From Streptomyces hayashii (GTDB taxonomy: Bacteria > Actinomycetota > Actinomycetes > Streptomycetales > Streptomycetaceae): a stretch of 52,085 nucleotides of DNA. The stretch's first letter is position 1. Each line of letters starts with the position of its first letter. The translations under genes were made by a program, and so were the position numbers. Location of the stretch: contig NZ_JAHHIU010000008.1 of the NCBI RefSeq assembly GCF_024539815.1, positions 1 through 52,085 of the forward strand, read 5' to 3'. The notes under the pieces were generated by a model that was given only the letters and a program-made list of their open reading frames with translations, was not told the origin of the DNA and made no database searches. Positions 1-8,889 of the stretch are shown here, piece after piece.

Positions 1-18
1 AGATGTGTATAGAGACAG
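1..18. other. Residual Nextera (Tn5 mosaic end) adapter
   Basis: The window opens with AGATGTGTATAGAGACAG. The Tn5 mosaic end used in Nextera libraries is AGATGTGTATAAGAGACAG, so this is the adapter with one A missing. It directly abuts genomic sequence and lies outside the permease gene that ends at 59. It is a technical residue, shows that this is a contig edge, and should be trimmed. Confidence 0.93.
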
Positions 19-58
19 GTGCCGGGCGGGCGGGTCGCTCCCGGCCCGGCCGCGCCGC

Positions 59-991
59 TTACTTCACCGCGCCCGCCGTCAAGCCCTGCACCACCTGTCG
101 CTGGAAGACGATGTACGCGGCCAGCACCGGCAGCATCGCCATCACCAGTCCCGCGAACAGCCCCGACCAGTCGCCCTTGTACCCCTGGCTGACGGTCAGC
201 TGGACCAGCCCCTGGGTGAGGACGCGCTTGTCGGGGTCGGTGTTGAGGACCGTGGGGAGCATGTACTGGTTCCACTGGCCCAGAAAGTTGAAGATGCCGA
301 CGCTGATCAGACCGGGCTTGGCCATCGGCAGCATGATCTGGAAGAACGTACGGCTGTGCGAGGCGCCGTCCACGAAGGCGGCCTCCGCGACCGACGTGGG
401 AAGCGTGCGGAAGAAGGCCGTCAGGAAGAACACCGTGAACGGCAACGAGTAGGCGATGTAGACCAGGATCAGACCGTGGATGGTGTTGAGCAGCCCCATG
501 TTGTTCACGACATAGAACAGCGGGACCAGCGCCAGCATGATCGGGAAGCTCATGCCGCCGATGAAGAGGTAGTAGATGAAGCGGTTGCCGGGGAAGTCGA
601 AGCGGGCCAGGACGTAGGCGGCCATCGAGCCGAGGACCAGCGTGCCGATGAGCGAACCGCCCACCACCAGAACGGTGTTGAGGAAGTAGCCGCTCATGTC
701 GGCCTCGGTCCAGGCCCGCGACCAGTTGTCGAAGTGCAGCCTGTCCGGCAGCGACCAGGGCGAGCCGAAGATGGAGCTGTCGTCCTTGAAGGACGTCATC
801 ACCGCCCAGAGCAGGGGCAGTACGACCATGATCGCCCAGAGGACCAGAATGCCGTGAGAAAAGGCGTTGAGAACCTTTCCTTCTCTTTTCTCCGCCGCCG
901 GCCGCTTCCCCGGGGGCGGGCCGGCCTTCGACACGGACATGCCGGAGCCGGCGTCGGCCGGCAGGGGCGCGGAGGTCTCGGTCGTCTTCAT
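59..991 (-). CDS. CUT1 sugar ABC transporter permease, NgcG/MalG type
   Basis: Inner-membrane permease of about 310 aa, the second membrane subunit of a carbohydrate importer. About six hydrophobic segments are visible. The cytoplasmic EAA loop reads VAEAAFVDGASHSRTFFQIM, where the ATPase docks (MsiK in Streptomyces, encoded elsewhere). The N-terminus is a roughly 40-residue Pro/Lys/Arg-rich cytoplasmic tail. The stop is TAA at 59-61 and the ATG ends at 991, two bases after the stop of the upstream permease, so the genes form one operon. No ATPase gene is present, as is usual for Streptomyces CUT1 operons. The subfamily rests on the partner NgcE-like lipoprotein; the substrate (GlcNAc/chitobiose or another glycan) is inference. 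Confidence 0.9.
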   Translation of the reverse strand: MKTTETSAPLPADAGSGMSVSKAGPPPGKRPAAEKREGKVLNAFSHGILVLWAIMVVLPLLWAVMTSFKDDSSIFGSPWSLPDRLHFDNWSRAWTEADMSGYFLNTVLVVGGSLIGTLVLGSMAAYVLARFDFPGNRFIYYLFIGGMSFPIMLALVPLFYVVNNMGLLNTIHGLILVYIAYSLPFTVFFLTAFFRTLPTSVAEAAFVDGASHSRTFFQIMLPMAKPGLISVGIFNFLGQWNQYMLPTVLNTDPDKRVLTQGLVQLTVSQGYKGDWSGLFAGLVMAMLPVLAAYIVFQRQVVQGLTAGAVK

Positions 992-993
992 CG

Positions 994-1968
994 TCAGTAC
1001 TCCAGCCGCTCGCGCCGTCCCAGCCGCAGCACGACCGCGGCGAAGGCCAGCGTCACGATGAGCAGGGCGACGCCGATGGTGGTGGCATAGGCGGCCTGGC
1101 CGTCGCGGAAGGCCTTCTGGTACACGTACAGAACCATGACGGTGGTCGAGTAGTCGGGGCCGCCCGGTCCGGTCGTCATGATCTGCACGACCGCGAACGA
1201 CTCGGCGCCGAGCGCGAGAATGCCCATGTAGACCCACCCCGACCGCACCGTGTCCCAGAGCAGCGGGAGGGTGAGGCGGAAGAACGTCGTGGCCCGGTTC
1301 GCACCGTCGAGCAGCGCGGCCTCGTAGAGGTCCGCCGGGATGGAGGCCATGCCCGCCGAGAACAGGACCACGAAGAAACCGACCGTCGACCAGACGAGCA
1401 CCGCCATCACGCACCACAGCGCAAGGTCCGGGTCGCCGAGCCAGAGGGGCTGGACGCCGTCCAGCCCGATCCCCCGCAGAAACGAGTTGATCGCGCCGCT
1501 GTCCGGGTTGTACGCGAAGTTGAACAACAGCGCGACGATGGCGATGGAGAGCACCTGCGGGAAGAAATACACGATCTTGTAGAAGGAGGAGCCCCGAACG
1601 CCGGAGATCACCGGGCCACCCGCCCGCCGCCGCCCGCCGACATTGATCATGAAGGCGAAGAACAGCGCCAGTCCGATCGTCACCAGTGGCAGCACGACCG
1701 CGAACATCAGACTGTGTTGCAGGGACTTCCAGAAGACGTCGTCGTCCAGCATCCTGCGGTAATTGTCCAGGCCGACCATCTTGAATTCGGGGCTGAGGCC
1801 CGTCCAGTCCGTGAACGAGTAGTAGATGGACTGGATGAACGGCCACACCACGAAGAGCGAGTAGAGTCCCAGGGGCAGCGCCAGGAACCCCACGATGAAC
1901 CGGTACTTGCCGTGCTGCATCGCCACTCCGGTGCTTTTGCGGACGCTTCGCGGTGTTTCCGTCGTCAC
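994..1968 (-). CDS. CUT1 sugar ABC transporter permease, NgcF/MalF type
   Basis: First membrane subunit of the importer, about 324 aa with six or so hydrophobic segments. The EAA loop is LYEAALLDGANRATTFFRLT. I chose the GTG at 1968 because it overlaps the stop of the binding-protein gene in a GTGA arrangement (1965-1968), typical of translational coupling. An internal ATG at 1920 would give a more conventional N-terminus beginning MQHGKYRF, so the first 16 residues are uncertain. The cytoplasmic stretch around GGRRRAGGP looks like a small loop insertion. The gene is co-transcribed with the lipoprotein upstream and the second permease downstream. Confidence 0.9.
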   Translation of the reverse strand: MTTETPRSVRKSTGVAMQHGKYRFIVGFLALPLGLYSLFVVWPFIQSIYYSFTDWTGLSPEFKMVGLDNYRRMLDDDVFWKSLQHSLMFAVVLPLVTIGLALFFAFMINVGGRRRAGGPVISGVRGSSFYKIVYFFPQVLSIAIVALLFNFAYNPDSGAINSFLRGIGLDGVQPLWLGDPDLALWCVMAVLVWSTVGFFVVLFSAGMASIPADLYEAALLDGANRATTFFRLTLPLLWDTVRSGWVYMGILALGAESFAVVQIMTTGPGGPDYSTTVMVLYVYQKAFRDGQAAYATTIGVALLIVTLAFAAVVLRLGRRERLEY

Positions 1969-3518
1969 TGGTGCTTGTAATGCTTGATCGACGTGTCCTT
2001 CGCCGTCGCGTCGGCGTAGTCCTGGATCTTCTTGATCGCCTCGGCGGGTGTGAGCCGGCCAGCCATCATCTCGCCCAGACCGGACACCCCGATCTTCTCC
2101 TTCTGCAACTGGACGTACCAGTCCTGCAGCCGGGGATTCACCACATTGGAGCCGGCCTTGTCCAGAGCGGCGACGCCCGACTTCAGGCCCGGGGTCAGCG
2201 TGATTCCGTCGGTGCCGCCGTTGTACGCGGTCAGCGACTTGACCTTGGAGGTGAAGTTCCTCGACGACGCTTCGCTGAGCATGATGCGCAGTTGCTCCAT
2301 GCCGCCGGCCGCGTTCTTCGCGTGGGCGGGAACGACGAACGGCTCGCCTCCGGAGGCCCAGATGGTGCCGAAGGGCATCTTGTCGGACGAGTCGATGCCG
2401 GTGGGGGCGGACACCGCCAGGTCGAAGTCCTTCGGGATGACGTTCGCCGACTCGTTCTCCACCCAGGAACCGTTGGGGATGAACAGCGCATTGCCCTTGG
2501 CCCACGCGGTCTGCGACTGGATGTGGTCGAGCCCGGGGGTGCCCCGGAGGATGTAACCCTTCTTGAAAAGCTCGTAGTAGGCGTCGAAACACGCCTTCAC
2601 GGCGGGATGCTTCCAGGCGTTGGGCTCCAGGTTGTCGATGGCGTCGAGGACCTCTCGGCCGCCCACCTTGCCGATCATCGGATAAAGCGAGAAGGGCAGG
2701 TAATACGGGTACTTGCCCGCGTATGTCCAGCCGGCCATGCCCTTTTTCTTAGCCTTTGCACAGACCGCGAGCATCTCGTCCCAGGTCTGCGGATACGTGG
2801 CGTCGAGCGAGTCGAGGGCCTTCTGCGAGTACCAGACGCCGTAGACGGTGTAGGCGTAGTACATGATCCAGACCGGGGCGCCGTCGAACTGGCCCATCTC
2901 GACGATCCCGGGACGCAGGGTGTCACGGACCTTCTTCTTCGGATCGTCGTAGGAGACGGCGTCGAGGAGCGGTGTGAGGTCGGCGAGTTGCTTCTTGCCC
3001 ACCAGGACACCCATGTCCATCTGCTCGGCGCCGGAGTTGTCGATGAGATCGGGCGGGGTGCCCTGGTTGAAACGGGGCTGGAGCGTCGACTGGATCTTCT
3101 GCGTGGCCGAGAACTTCACCTTCGCCTGCGGGAAGTCCTTCTCGTAGATCTTCACCGCGTCCTCTGCGTACTCCTTGCCGAAACCGCCGTCGAACAGGAC
3201 GAATTCCATCTGGGCGGTCTCGTTGACCGCGAGGGGGTTCTTCGCGGTCTTCTTTCCCGCTTCGGCCTTGCCCTCGCCGCCCCCACCACTGCTGGCGCAC
3301 GCGGCAAGAAAACCCGTCGCAGGGACGGAGATCAGGCCCAGCGCCGCCGCTCTCCTGATCAAATCTCTGCGGCCGAGACCCGTCAAGCCGTTCTCCTCGA
3401 CGCCGATCCGTTCGACGCCGATCCGCTCGACGCCGAACTGCTCGACGCCGTTCTCTTCGAAACCGTTGTCCTCGAAGTCCTCGTACTCGGAACCGTTGTA
3501 CTCGGAGTGGGATCCCAT
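1965..3518 (-). CDS. ngcE: NgcE-family sugar-binding lipoprotein
   Basis: Extracellular solute-binding lipoprotein of about 517 aa that captures sugar for the two permeases downstream. The Tat motif RRDLIRR is at residues 50-56 and the lipobox LAAC ends at Cys74, so the mature protein is lipid-anchored outside the membrane. The body resembles the N-acetylglucosamine/diacetylchitobiose-binding family (NgcE of S. olivaceoviridis). The start at 3518 is preceded by GGCGAGGAC; an in-frame upstream start exists but lacks a comparable ribosome site. The oddity is a 45-residue acidic N-terminal extension before the Tat motif, made almost entirely of pentapeptide repeats. The family call is fairly secure; the exact ligand is not, and the divergent alpha-mannosidase suggests GlcNAc/mannose glycans. 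Confidence 0.82.
   Translation of the reverse strand: MGSHSEYNGSEYEDFEDNGFEENGVEQFGVERIGVERIGVEENGLTGLGRRDLIRRAAALGLISVPATGFLAACASSGGGGEGKAEAGKKTAKNPLAVNETAQMEFVLFDGGFGKEYAEDAVKIYEKDFPQAKVKFSATQKIQSTLQPRFNQGTPPDLIDNSGAEQMDMGVLVGKKQLADLTPLLDAVSYDDPKKKVRDTLRPGIVEMGQFDGAPVWIMYYAYTVYGVWYSQKALDSLDATYPQTWDEMLAVCAKAKKKGMAGWTYAGKYPYYLPFSLYPMIGKVGGREVLDAIDNLEPNAWKHPAVKACFDAYYELFKKGYILRGTPGLDHIQSQTAWAKGNALFIPNGSWVENESANVIPKDFDLAVSAPTGIDSSDKMPFGTIWASGGEPFVVPAHAKNAAGGMEQLRIMLSEASSRNFTSKVKSLTAYNGGTDGITLTPGLKSGVAALDKAGSNVVNPRLQDWYVQLQKEKIGVSGLGEMMAGRLTPAEAIKKIQDYADATAKDTSIKHYKHQ
3384..3503 (-). repeat. Eight tandem 15-bp units encoding an E-x-x-x-x pentad
   Basis: Residues 6-45 of the NgcE-like lipoprotein read as eight successive pentapeptides, each starting with Glu: EYNGS, EYEDF, EDNGF, EENGV, EQFGV, ERIGV, ERIGV, EENGL. 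In DNA they are a degenerate 15-bp minisatellite with the last units nearly identical. The block precedes the twin-arginine motif, so it would form an acidic cytosolic extension of the signal peptide. Confidence 0.88.
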
Positions 3519-3910
3519 GCTCAAGTCCTCGCCTTCTCCAGGACTCAGGCGGTGCACCGGATCCTTCCCGGCACCGCGGTCGGGTCAAGCAGGGTCGTGC
3601 GCAGCGCGTGGTGCGACGGTCTCGCGGCCTGGACGGTGAATTGCCGACAGGTATAGTCCATTCCTGCCCCGCGGAGCAAGATCGAATACAAGGTTGGCCA
3701 TGGGTCTTTTCCGAGTTGAGACCTCCTGCAAATATGACCGGCGGAAGGCCGGCGGACGGGCGCCTTGCAGGAGAATTGCATGAAATGACCCCCCACTGAC
3801 GCAATCAACATTCTTGACATCACTGTCCACTTGCCCACCTACTGATTCCTGCGCAACCAGGAGGACAACGTTGTCCGGGGCGTGGTCCGGCGCGCGGAGG
3901 GTGCTCACGC
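3519..3910. promoter_or_regulatory. Divergent promoter region between ngcE-like and GH92 genes
   Basis: This 392-bp gap is more AT-rich than its flanks and must hold both divergent promoters. ACAGGTATAGTCCATT at 3647-3662 matches about 12 of 16 positions of the DasR site (ACTGGTCTAGACCAGT), which would fit N-acetylglucosamine control. TTGACA near 3815-3820 is a plausible -35 for the rightward GH92 gene, but no good -10 follows. GGAGGG at about 3895 is the ribosome site for the GH92 start at 3911. The DasR call is tentative. Confidence 0.5.
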
Positions 3911-6900
3911 ATGCAGCGGTCTGGACGGTGGTGGGCGGTCGTGATCGCGGCCGCTCTGGTCTTGGCAGTCGGCGACACGCCGGGAACGGCGGCCGCGCTG
4001 CCGACCCGGGGGCCGTCGTCCGACCCGGGCTTCGCCTCGTCCTTCGAGGCGGGTGAACGGGCCCCGGACTGGGTGAGCACCGTCGAGTCCGCGCCCGGCG
4101 GCGGCAAGCGCGCCTCGGGCGTCGACGGCGGGTACGGCGGCGGACTTCCGGGCGACGTGACCGACCGGGTCACGGACGTCCGGGCGAGCGCCGACAACGC
4201 GGCCGGCGGCGAGGTGGCGGAGAACCTCGTCGACGGCGAGGCGAGCACCAAGTGGCTTGCCTTCGCCGCGGACGGGTGGGTGGAGTTCGACCTCGACCGG
4301 CCCGCCCGGATACGCGCTTACGCGCTTACTTCCGCGAACGACTTCACGGAGCGCGACCCCGCCGACTGGGTCCTCTCGGGCTCGGCGGACGGCGCCACCT
4401 GGACGGCGCTCGACAGCCGTCATGGGGAAGCGTTCACCGAACGGTTGCAGACCCGCGCCTACAGCCTCGCGACCCCTGCCGAGTACCGGCACTTCCGGCT
4501 GGAGATCTCCCGGAACCACGGCGCCGGGATCCTGCAACTGGCGGACGTGCGGTTCGGCACGGGCGACAGCGGCGCGCCCGTGCCGCCGGACATGCTCACC
4601 GTCGTGGACCGCGGCCCCGGCGGATCGCCGACCGCCAAGGCCCGCGCCGGATTCACGGGGCGACGGGCGCTGCGCTACGCGGGCCGGCACACCGCCGCCG
4701 GCCCGGCGTACTCGTACAACAAGGTCTTCGACGTGAACGTACCGGTCGGCCCGAGCACCCAGCTGGCCTACCGGATCTTCCCGGCGATGGCGGACGGCGA
4801 CCTGGACTACGCCGCCACCCATGTCTCCGTGGACCTGGCCTTCACCGACGGGACGTATCTGAGCGGACTCGGCGCGAGCGACCAGTACGGGTTCCCGTTG
4901 TCGCCCGACGGACAGGGCGCGGCGAAGGTGCTGTACGTCAACCAATGGAACGACGTGATGTCGGGGATCGGCGCGGTGGCGGCCGGAAGGACCGTCGACC
5001 GGATCCTGCTCGCCTACGACTCCCCCGGCGGGCCCGCCCGGTTCCAGGGCTGGGTCGATGACATCGCGTTGCGCACGGCGGCCCCGGAGCCGAGGAAGGC
5101 GCACCTCTCGGACTATGCGCTGACCACCCGCGGCACCCAGTCCAGCGGCGGCTTCTCTCGCGGAAACACGTTTCCCGCCACGGCGGTGCCCCATGGCTTC
5201 AACTTCTGGACGCCGGTGACGAACGCGTCCTCGCTCGGCTGGCTGTACGACTACGCGCGGGCCAACAACGCGGACAACCTGCCCACCATCCAGGCGTTCG
5301 GCGCGAGTCACGAGCCGAGTCCCTGGATGGGCGACCGGCAGACGTTCCAGGTGATGCCGTCCGCCGCGGCCGGCGTCCCGGACACCGGCCGGACGGCCCG
5401 GGCGCTGGCCTTCCGGCACGCGAACGAGACCGCTCGCCCGTACTACTACGGTGTGCGTTTCGAAAACGGTCTCACGGCCGAGCTGGCCCCGACCGACCAC
5501 GCGGCCGCCCTGCGCTTCACCTATCCGGGCACGGACGCGAGCGTGATCTTCGACAACGTCACCGACCAGGCCGGCCTCACCCTCGACAAGGACGCCGGTG
5601 TCGTATCCGGTTACTCGGACGTGAAGTCGGGGCTGTCCACGGGAGCGACCCGGCTCTTCGTGTACGGCGAGTTCGACGCGCCGGTGACGGAGGGGGCGTC
5701 GAGCGGGGTAAAGGGTTACTTGCGTTTCGACGCGGGCGTCGACCACGCCGTCACCCTGCGTCTGGCGACCTCCCTCATCAGCGTCGACCAGGCTCGCGAC
5801 AACCTCCGTCGGGAAATCCCGGCGGACACCGATTTCGAAACGGTCAAGGCGCGGGCCCAGCAGCAGTGGGACCAGCTCCTCGGCACGGTGGAGGTCGAGG
5901 GAGCGAGCCAGGACCAGCTGACGACGCTGTACTCCAGCCTGTACCGGCTGTACCTGTATCCCAACTCCGGCTTCGAGCAGGTCGGTGCGGAGTACCGGTA
6001 CGCCTCGCCCTTCTCGCCGATGCCGGGCCCCGACACGCCCACGCACACCGGCGCGAAGATCGTGGACGGCAAGGTCTACGTCAACAACGGTTTCTGGGAC
6101 ACCTATCGGACGACCTGGCCCGCATACGCGCTGCTCACCCCGACGCAGGCCGGCGTGCTGACCGACGGCTTCGTGCAGCAGTACAAGGACGGCGGCTGGA
6201 TCTCGCGCTGGTCCTCCCCCGGCTATGCCGACCTGATGACCGGCACCTCCTCGGACGTGGCGTTCGCGGACGCGTTCGTCAAGGGTGTGCGCTTCGACGC
6301 CGCGGCGGCCTACGAGGCGGCGCTGAAGAACGCGACGGTCGTGCCGCCGTCCTCCGGGGTGGGCCGCAAGGGCATGTCGACCTCCCCCTTCCTCGGCTAC
6401 ACGAGCACGGCCACGCACGAGGGACTGTCGTGGGCTCTGGAGGGCTACCTCAACGACTACGGCATCGCCCGCATGGGGCAGGCCCTGTACCGGCAGACCG
6501 GCGAGAAGCGCTACCGGGAGGAGTCCGACTACTTCCTGAACCGCGCCCAGGGCTATGTGCACCTCTTCGACGCCGGCGCCGGTTTCTTCCAGGGCAAGGA
6601 CGACAAGGGCGACTGGCGCACGGCGTCCGGCGCCTACGACCCGCGGGTGTGGGGCTACGACTACACCGAGACCAACGGCTGGGGTTACGCCTTCACCGCG
6701 CCGCAGGACAGCCGGGGTCTGGCCGACCTGTACGGCGGCCGTGGCGGTCTGGCGAAGAAACTGGACAACTATTTCTCCACGCCGGAAACCGCTTCCCCGG
6801 AGTTCGTCGGCTCGTACGGTGGAGTCATCCATGAGATGACCGAGGCACGGGACGTGCGGATGGGCATGTACGGACACTCCAACCAGGTCGCCCACCACGC

Positions 6901-7753
6901 GATCTACATGTACGACGCGGCCGGGCAGCCGTGGAAGGCGCAGGCGAGGTCGCGCGAGGCGCTCTCGCGGCTCTACACCGGCAGCTCGATCGGACAGGGC
7001 TACCACGGTGACGAGGACAACGGTGAGCAGTCGGCGTGGTACCTGTTCTCCGCGCTCGGGTTCTACCCGCTGGTGATGGCCGGCGGCGAGTACGCGGTCG
7101 GCTCCCCCTTGTTCACCAAGGCGACCGTGCACCTGGAGAACGGCAGGGACCTGGTGGTCAAGGCGCCGAAGAACAGCGCGCGGAACGTCTACGTGCAGGG
7201 TTTGACGGTCGACGGCCGTCCTTGGACGTCGACCGCGCTTCCCCACGCCCTCCTCGCCAAGGGCGCGGTTTTGGAGTTCGCCATGGGGTCACGGCCCTCG
7301 ACGTGGGGCACGGGGAAGGACGCGGCTCCGGTCTCGATCACCCGCGGCGACAAGGCGCCGACACCCCGCGCGGACGCGTTGAAGGGCGGCACGGGTCTGC
7401 TGTTCGACGACACGTCGGCAACGCAGGAAGCGGTGTCAGGAAAGATTTCTCTACCGGTCACGACCCGGACCAGGGCGCTGCAGTACACCCTGACGTCCGC
7501 CGATCACGCCCAGGCTCCCGGCAGTTGGGTGCTACAGGGTTCCGCCGACGGGATCACGTGGACCGACCTCGACCAGCGATCCGGGGAGATCTTCCGATGG
7601 GACCGCCAGACCCGGGCCTTCACGATCGCCCGGCCCGGCGGGTACGGGCACTACCGGCTGGTCCTCGACAGAAAAGGCGTTCCCAGCAGCACGGCGGGCG
7701 GGGGACGAACGACGGCCGAACGGCGCCTGGCGGAGATCGAGTTGTTGTCCTGA
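3911..7753 (+). CDS. Secreted GH92 alpha-mannosidase with flanking discoidin-like domains
   Basis: A 1,280-aa exported enzyme expected to remove alpha-linked mannose from glycans (GH92, calcium-dependent, inverting). Residues 1-30 are a signal peptide ending near AAALP. Residues about 100-216 form an F5/8 type C (discoidin) module, and a second such module lies near 1150-1280. The catalytic part carries GH92 hallmarks: YTETNGWGYAF near residue 919 (acid Glu), GHSNQVAHHAIYMYD near 988, and GYHGDEDNGEQSAWY near 1033-1043 (base Asp). Start ATG at 3911 has GGAGGG upstream. It is divergent from the NgcE-type importer, suggesting external trimming followed by uptake. The alpha-1,2 linkage is common in the family but cannot be read from sequence. 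Confidence 0.93.
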   Translation: MQRSGRWWAVVIAAALVLAVGDTPGTAAALPTRGPSSDPGFASSFEAGERAPDWVSTVESAPGGGKRASGVDGGYGGGLPGDVTDRVTDVRASADNAAGGEVAENLVDGEASTKWLAFAADGWVEFDLDRPARIRAYALTSANDFTERDPADWVLSGSADGATWTALDSRHGEAFTERLQTRAYSLATPAEYRHFRLEISRNHGAGILQLADVRFGTGDSGAPVPPDMLTVVDRGPGGSPTAKARAGFTGRRALRYAGRHTAAGPAYSYNKVFDVNVPVGPSTQLAYRIFPAMADGDLDYAATHVSVDLAFTDGTYLSGLGASDQYGFPLSPDGQGAAKVLYVNQWNDVMSGIGAVAAGRTVDRILLAYDSPGGPARFQGWVDDIALRTAAPEPRKAHLSDYALTTRGTQSSGGFSRGNTFPATAVPHGFNFWTPVTNASSLGWLYDYARANNADNLPTIQAFGASHEPSPWMGDRQTFQVMPSAAAGVPDTGRTARALAFRHANETARPYYYGVRFENGLTAELAPTDHAAALRFTYPGTDASVIFDNVTDQAGLTLDKDAGVVSGYSDVKSGLSTGATRLFVYGEFDAPVTEGASSGVKGYLRFDAGVDHAVTLRLATSLISVDQARDNLRREIPADTDFETVKARAQQQWDQLLGTVEVEGASQDQLTTLYSSLYRLYLYPNSGFEQVGAEYRYASPFSPMPGPDTPTHTGAKIVDGKVYVNNGFWDTYRTTWPAYALLTPTQAGVLTDGFVQQYKDGGWISRWSSPGYADLMTGTSSDVAFADAFVKGVRFDAAAAYEAALKNATVVPPSSGVGRKGMSTSPFLGYTSTATHEGLSWALEGYLNDYGIARMGQALYRQTGEKRYREESDYFLNRAQGYVHLFDAGAGFFQGKDDKGDWRTASGAYDPRVWGYDYTETNGWGYAFTAPQDSRGLADLYGGRGGLAKKLDNYFSTPETASPEFVGSYGGVIHEMTEARDVRMGMYGHSNQVAHHAIYMYDAAGQPWKAQARSREALSRLYTGSSIGQGYHGDEDNGEQSAWYLFSALGFYPLVMAGGEYAVGSPLFTKATVHLENGRDLVVKAPKNSARNVYVQGLTVDGRPWTSTALPHALLAKGAVLEFAMGSRPSTWGTGKDAAPVSITRGDKAPTPRADALKGGTGLLFDDTSATQEAVSGKISLPVTTRTRALQYTLTSADHAQAPGSWVLQGSADGITWTDLDQRSGEIFRWDRQTRAFTIARPGGYGHYRLVLDRKGVPSSTAGGGRTTAERRLAEIELLS

Positions 7754-7858
7754 TCTGGTAACCAACAGCGATCCTCCGCTGTACCGGGCGTCACCGGTGT
7801 TTCAGAATGAGCGGGCCGCGCACAGCATCGCGCGGTCCGCCACGGAGGGGAAGCGGGA

Positions 7859-8383
7859 ATGGGAATCACCGGAAAATTCACGGGACTGCTCGCGGGTGCG
7901 GCGCTGGCGGCGGGGGCGCTCTTCGCCACCGCGGCTCCGGCTCAGGCGTACAGCCCGAACCCGACGTTCCACGCGTACTACTACGACACCGACAGCTGCC
8001 CGTGCAGCGGCGGCAACCTCACCGACCCGTTCGACAACACCTACTTCGCACAGGACGCCGGCGGCTACGCCGTGAAGATGGAACTGACGAACGCCGGTGC
8101 GTTCGTCGGCAAGGTGGAGTTCCACCCGAACGACGAGAAACTGTGGGTGTACGACACCGCGAACGACGGGGACACGTTCTACGTCAAGGTCAGCTACACG
8201 TCCGGCGGCACGACCCACAACCTGGGCACCTTCAGCCCGCCCGGGACCTCTGCGGTGCTGGACTACGAGGTGGAAGACTTCGACCTGCCAGAAGGCGCTT
8301 ACGTCGACATTTCCGTGTACGACGACGCAGGACTCACCGACCTCATCGGTGCCGCGCGCGGCACCGGAGCAGCCATCGCGTAG
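7859..8383 (+). CDS. Small secreted protein of unknown function
   Basis: A 174-aa protein with a clear Sec signal (residues 1-30, AAPAQA before YSPNP) and a mature part rich in Tyr, Asp and Gly with one CPC pair (DSCPCSGG). The beta-rich, acidic composition suggests a small extracellular domain, but I recognise no family. GGAGGGG lies 6-7 bases before the ATG. It sits 105 bp after GH92 in the same direction with no obvious terminator between, so co-transcription is possible. The 3' end is odd: the segment encoding the last residues GAAIA and the stop is repeated twice more downstream, each copy in a different reading frame. Confidence 0.8.
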   Translation: MGITGKFTGLLAGAALAAGALFATAAPAQAYSPNPTFHAYYYDTDSCPCSGGNLTDPFDNTYFAQDAGGYAVKMELTNAGAFVGKVEFHPNDEKLWVYDTANDGDTFYVKVSYTSGGTTHNLGTFSPPGTSAVLDYEVEDFDLPEGAYVDISVYDDAGLTDLIGAARGTGAAIA

Positions 8384-8466
8384 ACGCTCCTTCGGGATCG
8401 GCAACTACGTCAGCACCCCGCCTGGGGCAGCAATCGCGTAGGCCGCCCGGAGCAGCAATCGCGTAG
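8366..8466 (+). repeat. Three copies of an 18-bp 'GAAIA-stop' segment in three frames
   Basis: Copies at 8366-8383 (GGAGCAGCCATCGCGTAG), 8424-8441 (GGGGCAGCAATCGCGTAG) and 8449-8466 (GGAGCAGCAATCGCGTAG) differ by one or two bases. Offsets of 58 and 25 bp put them in all three forward frames. The long open stretch of each frame across the small secreted-protein gene therefore ends in the same peptide GAAIA and a TAG stop. Confidence 0.9.
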
Positions 8467-8889
8467 ATACTGCTTCCGAAATCGCTTCGGCTCGGTCGAG
8501 ACCGGTTCAGATCTGTCGAGGCCGGTTCAGATCGGCCGGGGATCGCTCCGGATCGGTGGGCGGGGCCCGTGAGCCAGGGGTCCGTGAGCCGGTCCGTGCC
8601 CGCAGGGTGGAGGAGGGAGCCATGGCGGCCCCTGCGGCCGTCGTGTCATCTCGACGAGGCGAGTCACGGTGAGCTTTGCCGGTGACGACTGCGATCACCG
8701 CGACAGCTGGTGCTTCCGGGACGGCCCAGGGCTTCCGGGACTCCCAGGGCTTCGGGGGCTTCCGGAGCGGCTTCGGCTGTCGTGTCGCAGCCGCCGTTTC
8801 CGGCCGGCCGGAGGCCAGGGCCGGGCTCGCGCGAGCTCGGCTCGACATAGACGACGGACCCCACGCCGGTCCGCATCATCGGAGGGACC
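8467..8889. other. Intergenic region before GH67 with a tandem 20-bp repeat
   Basis: No convincing gene lies in these 423 bp. Two adjacent 20-bp units, GTCGAGACCGGTTCAGATCT (8495-8514) and GTCGAGGCCGGTTCAGATCG (8515-8534), differ at two positions and could be a tandem regulator site. The stretch 8700-8800 has low-complexity GGGCTTCCGG-like repeats. The GH67 ribosome site GGAGGGACC is at 8881-8889. I see no xylan box here. Confidence 0.55.

Noticed and set aside
3905..7246. A 1,113-codon open frame on the minus strand across GH92
   Set aside because: High-GC shadow frame: Arg/Val/Gly-rich, no domain, no ribosome site, and GH92 motifs are unmistakable on the plus strand.
8500..8889. Small ORFs before GH67
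   Set aside because: Gly/Leu/Arg repeats from GC-rich low complexity, no ribosome sites.
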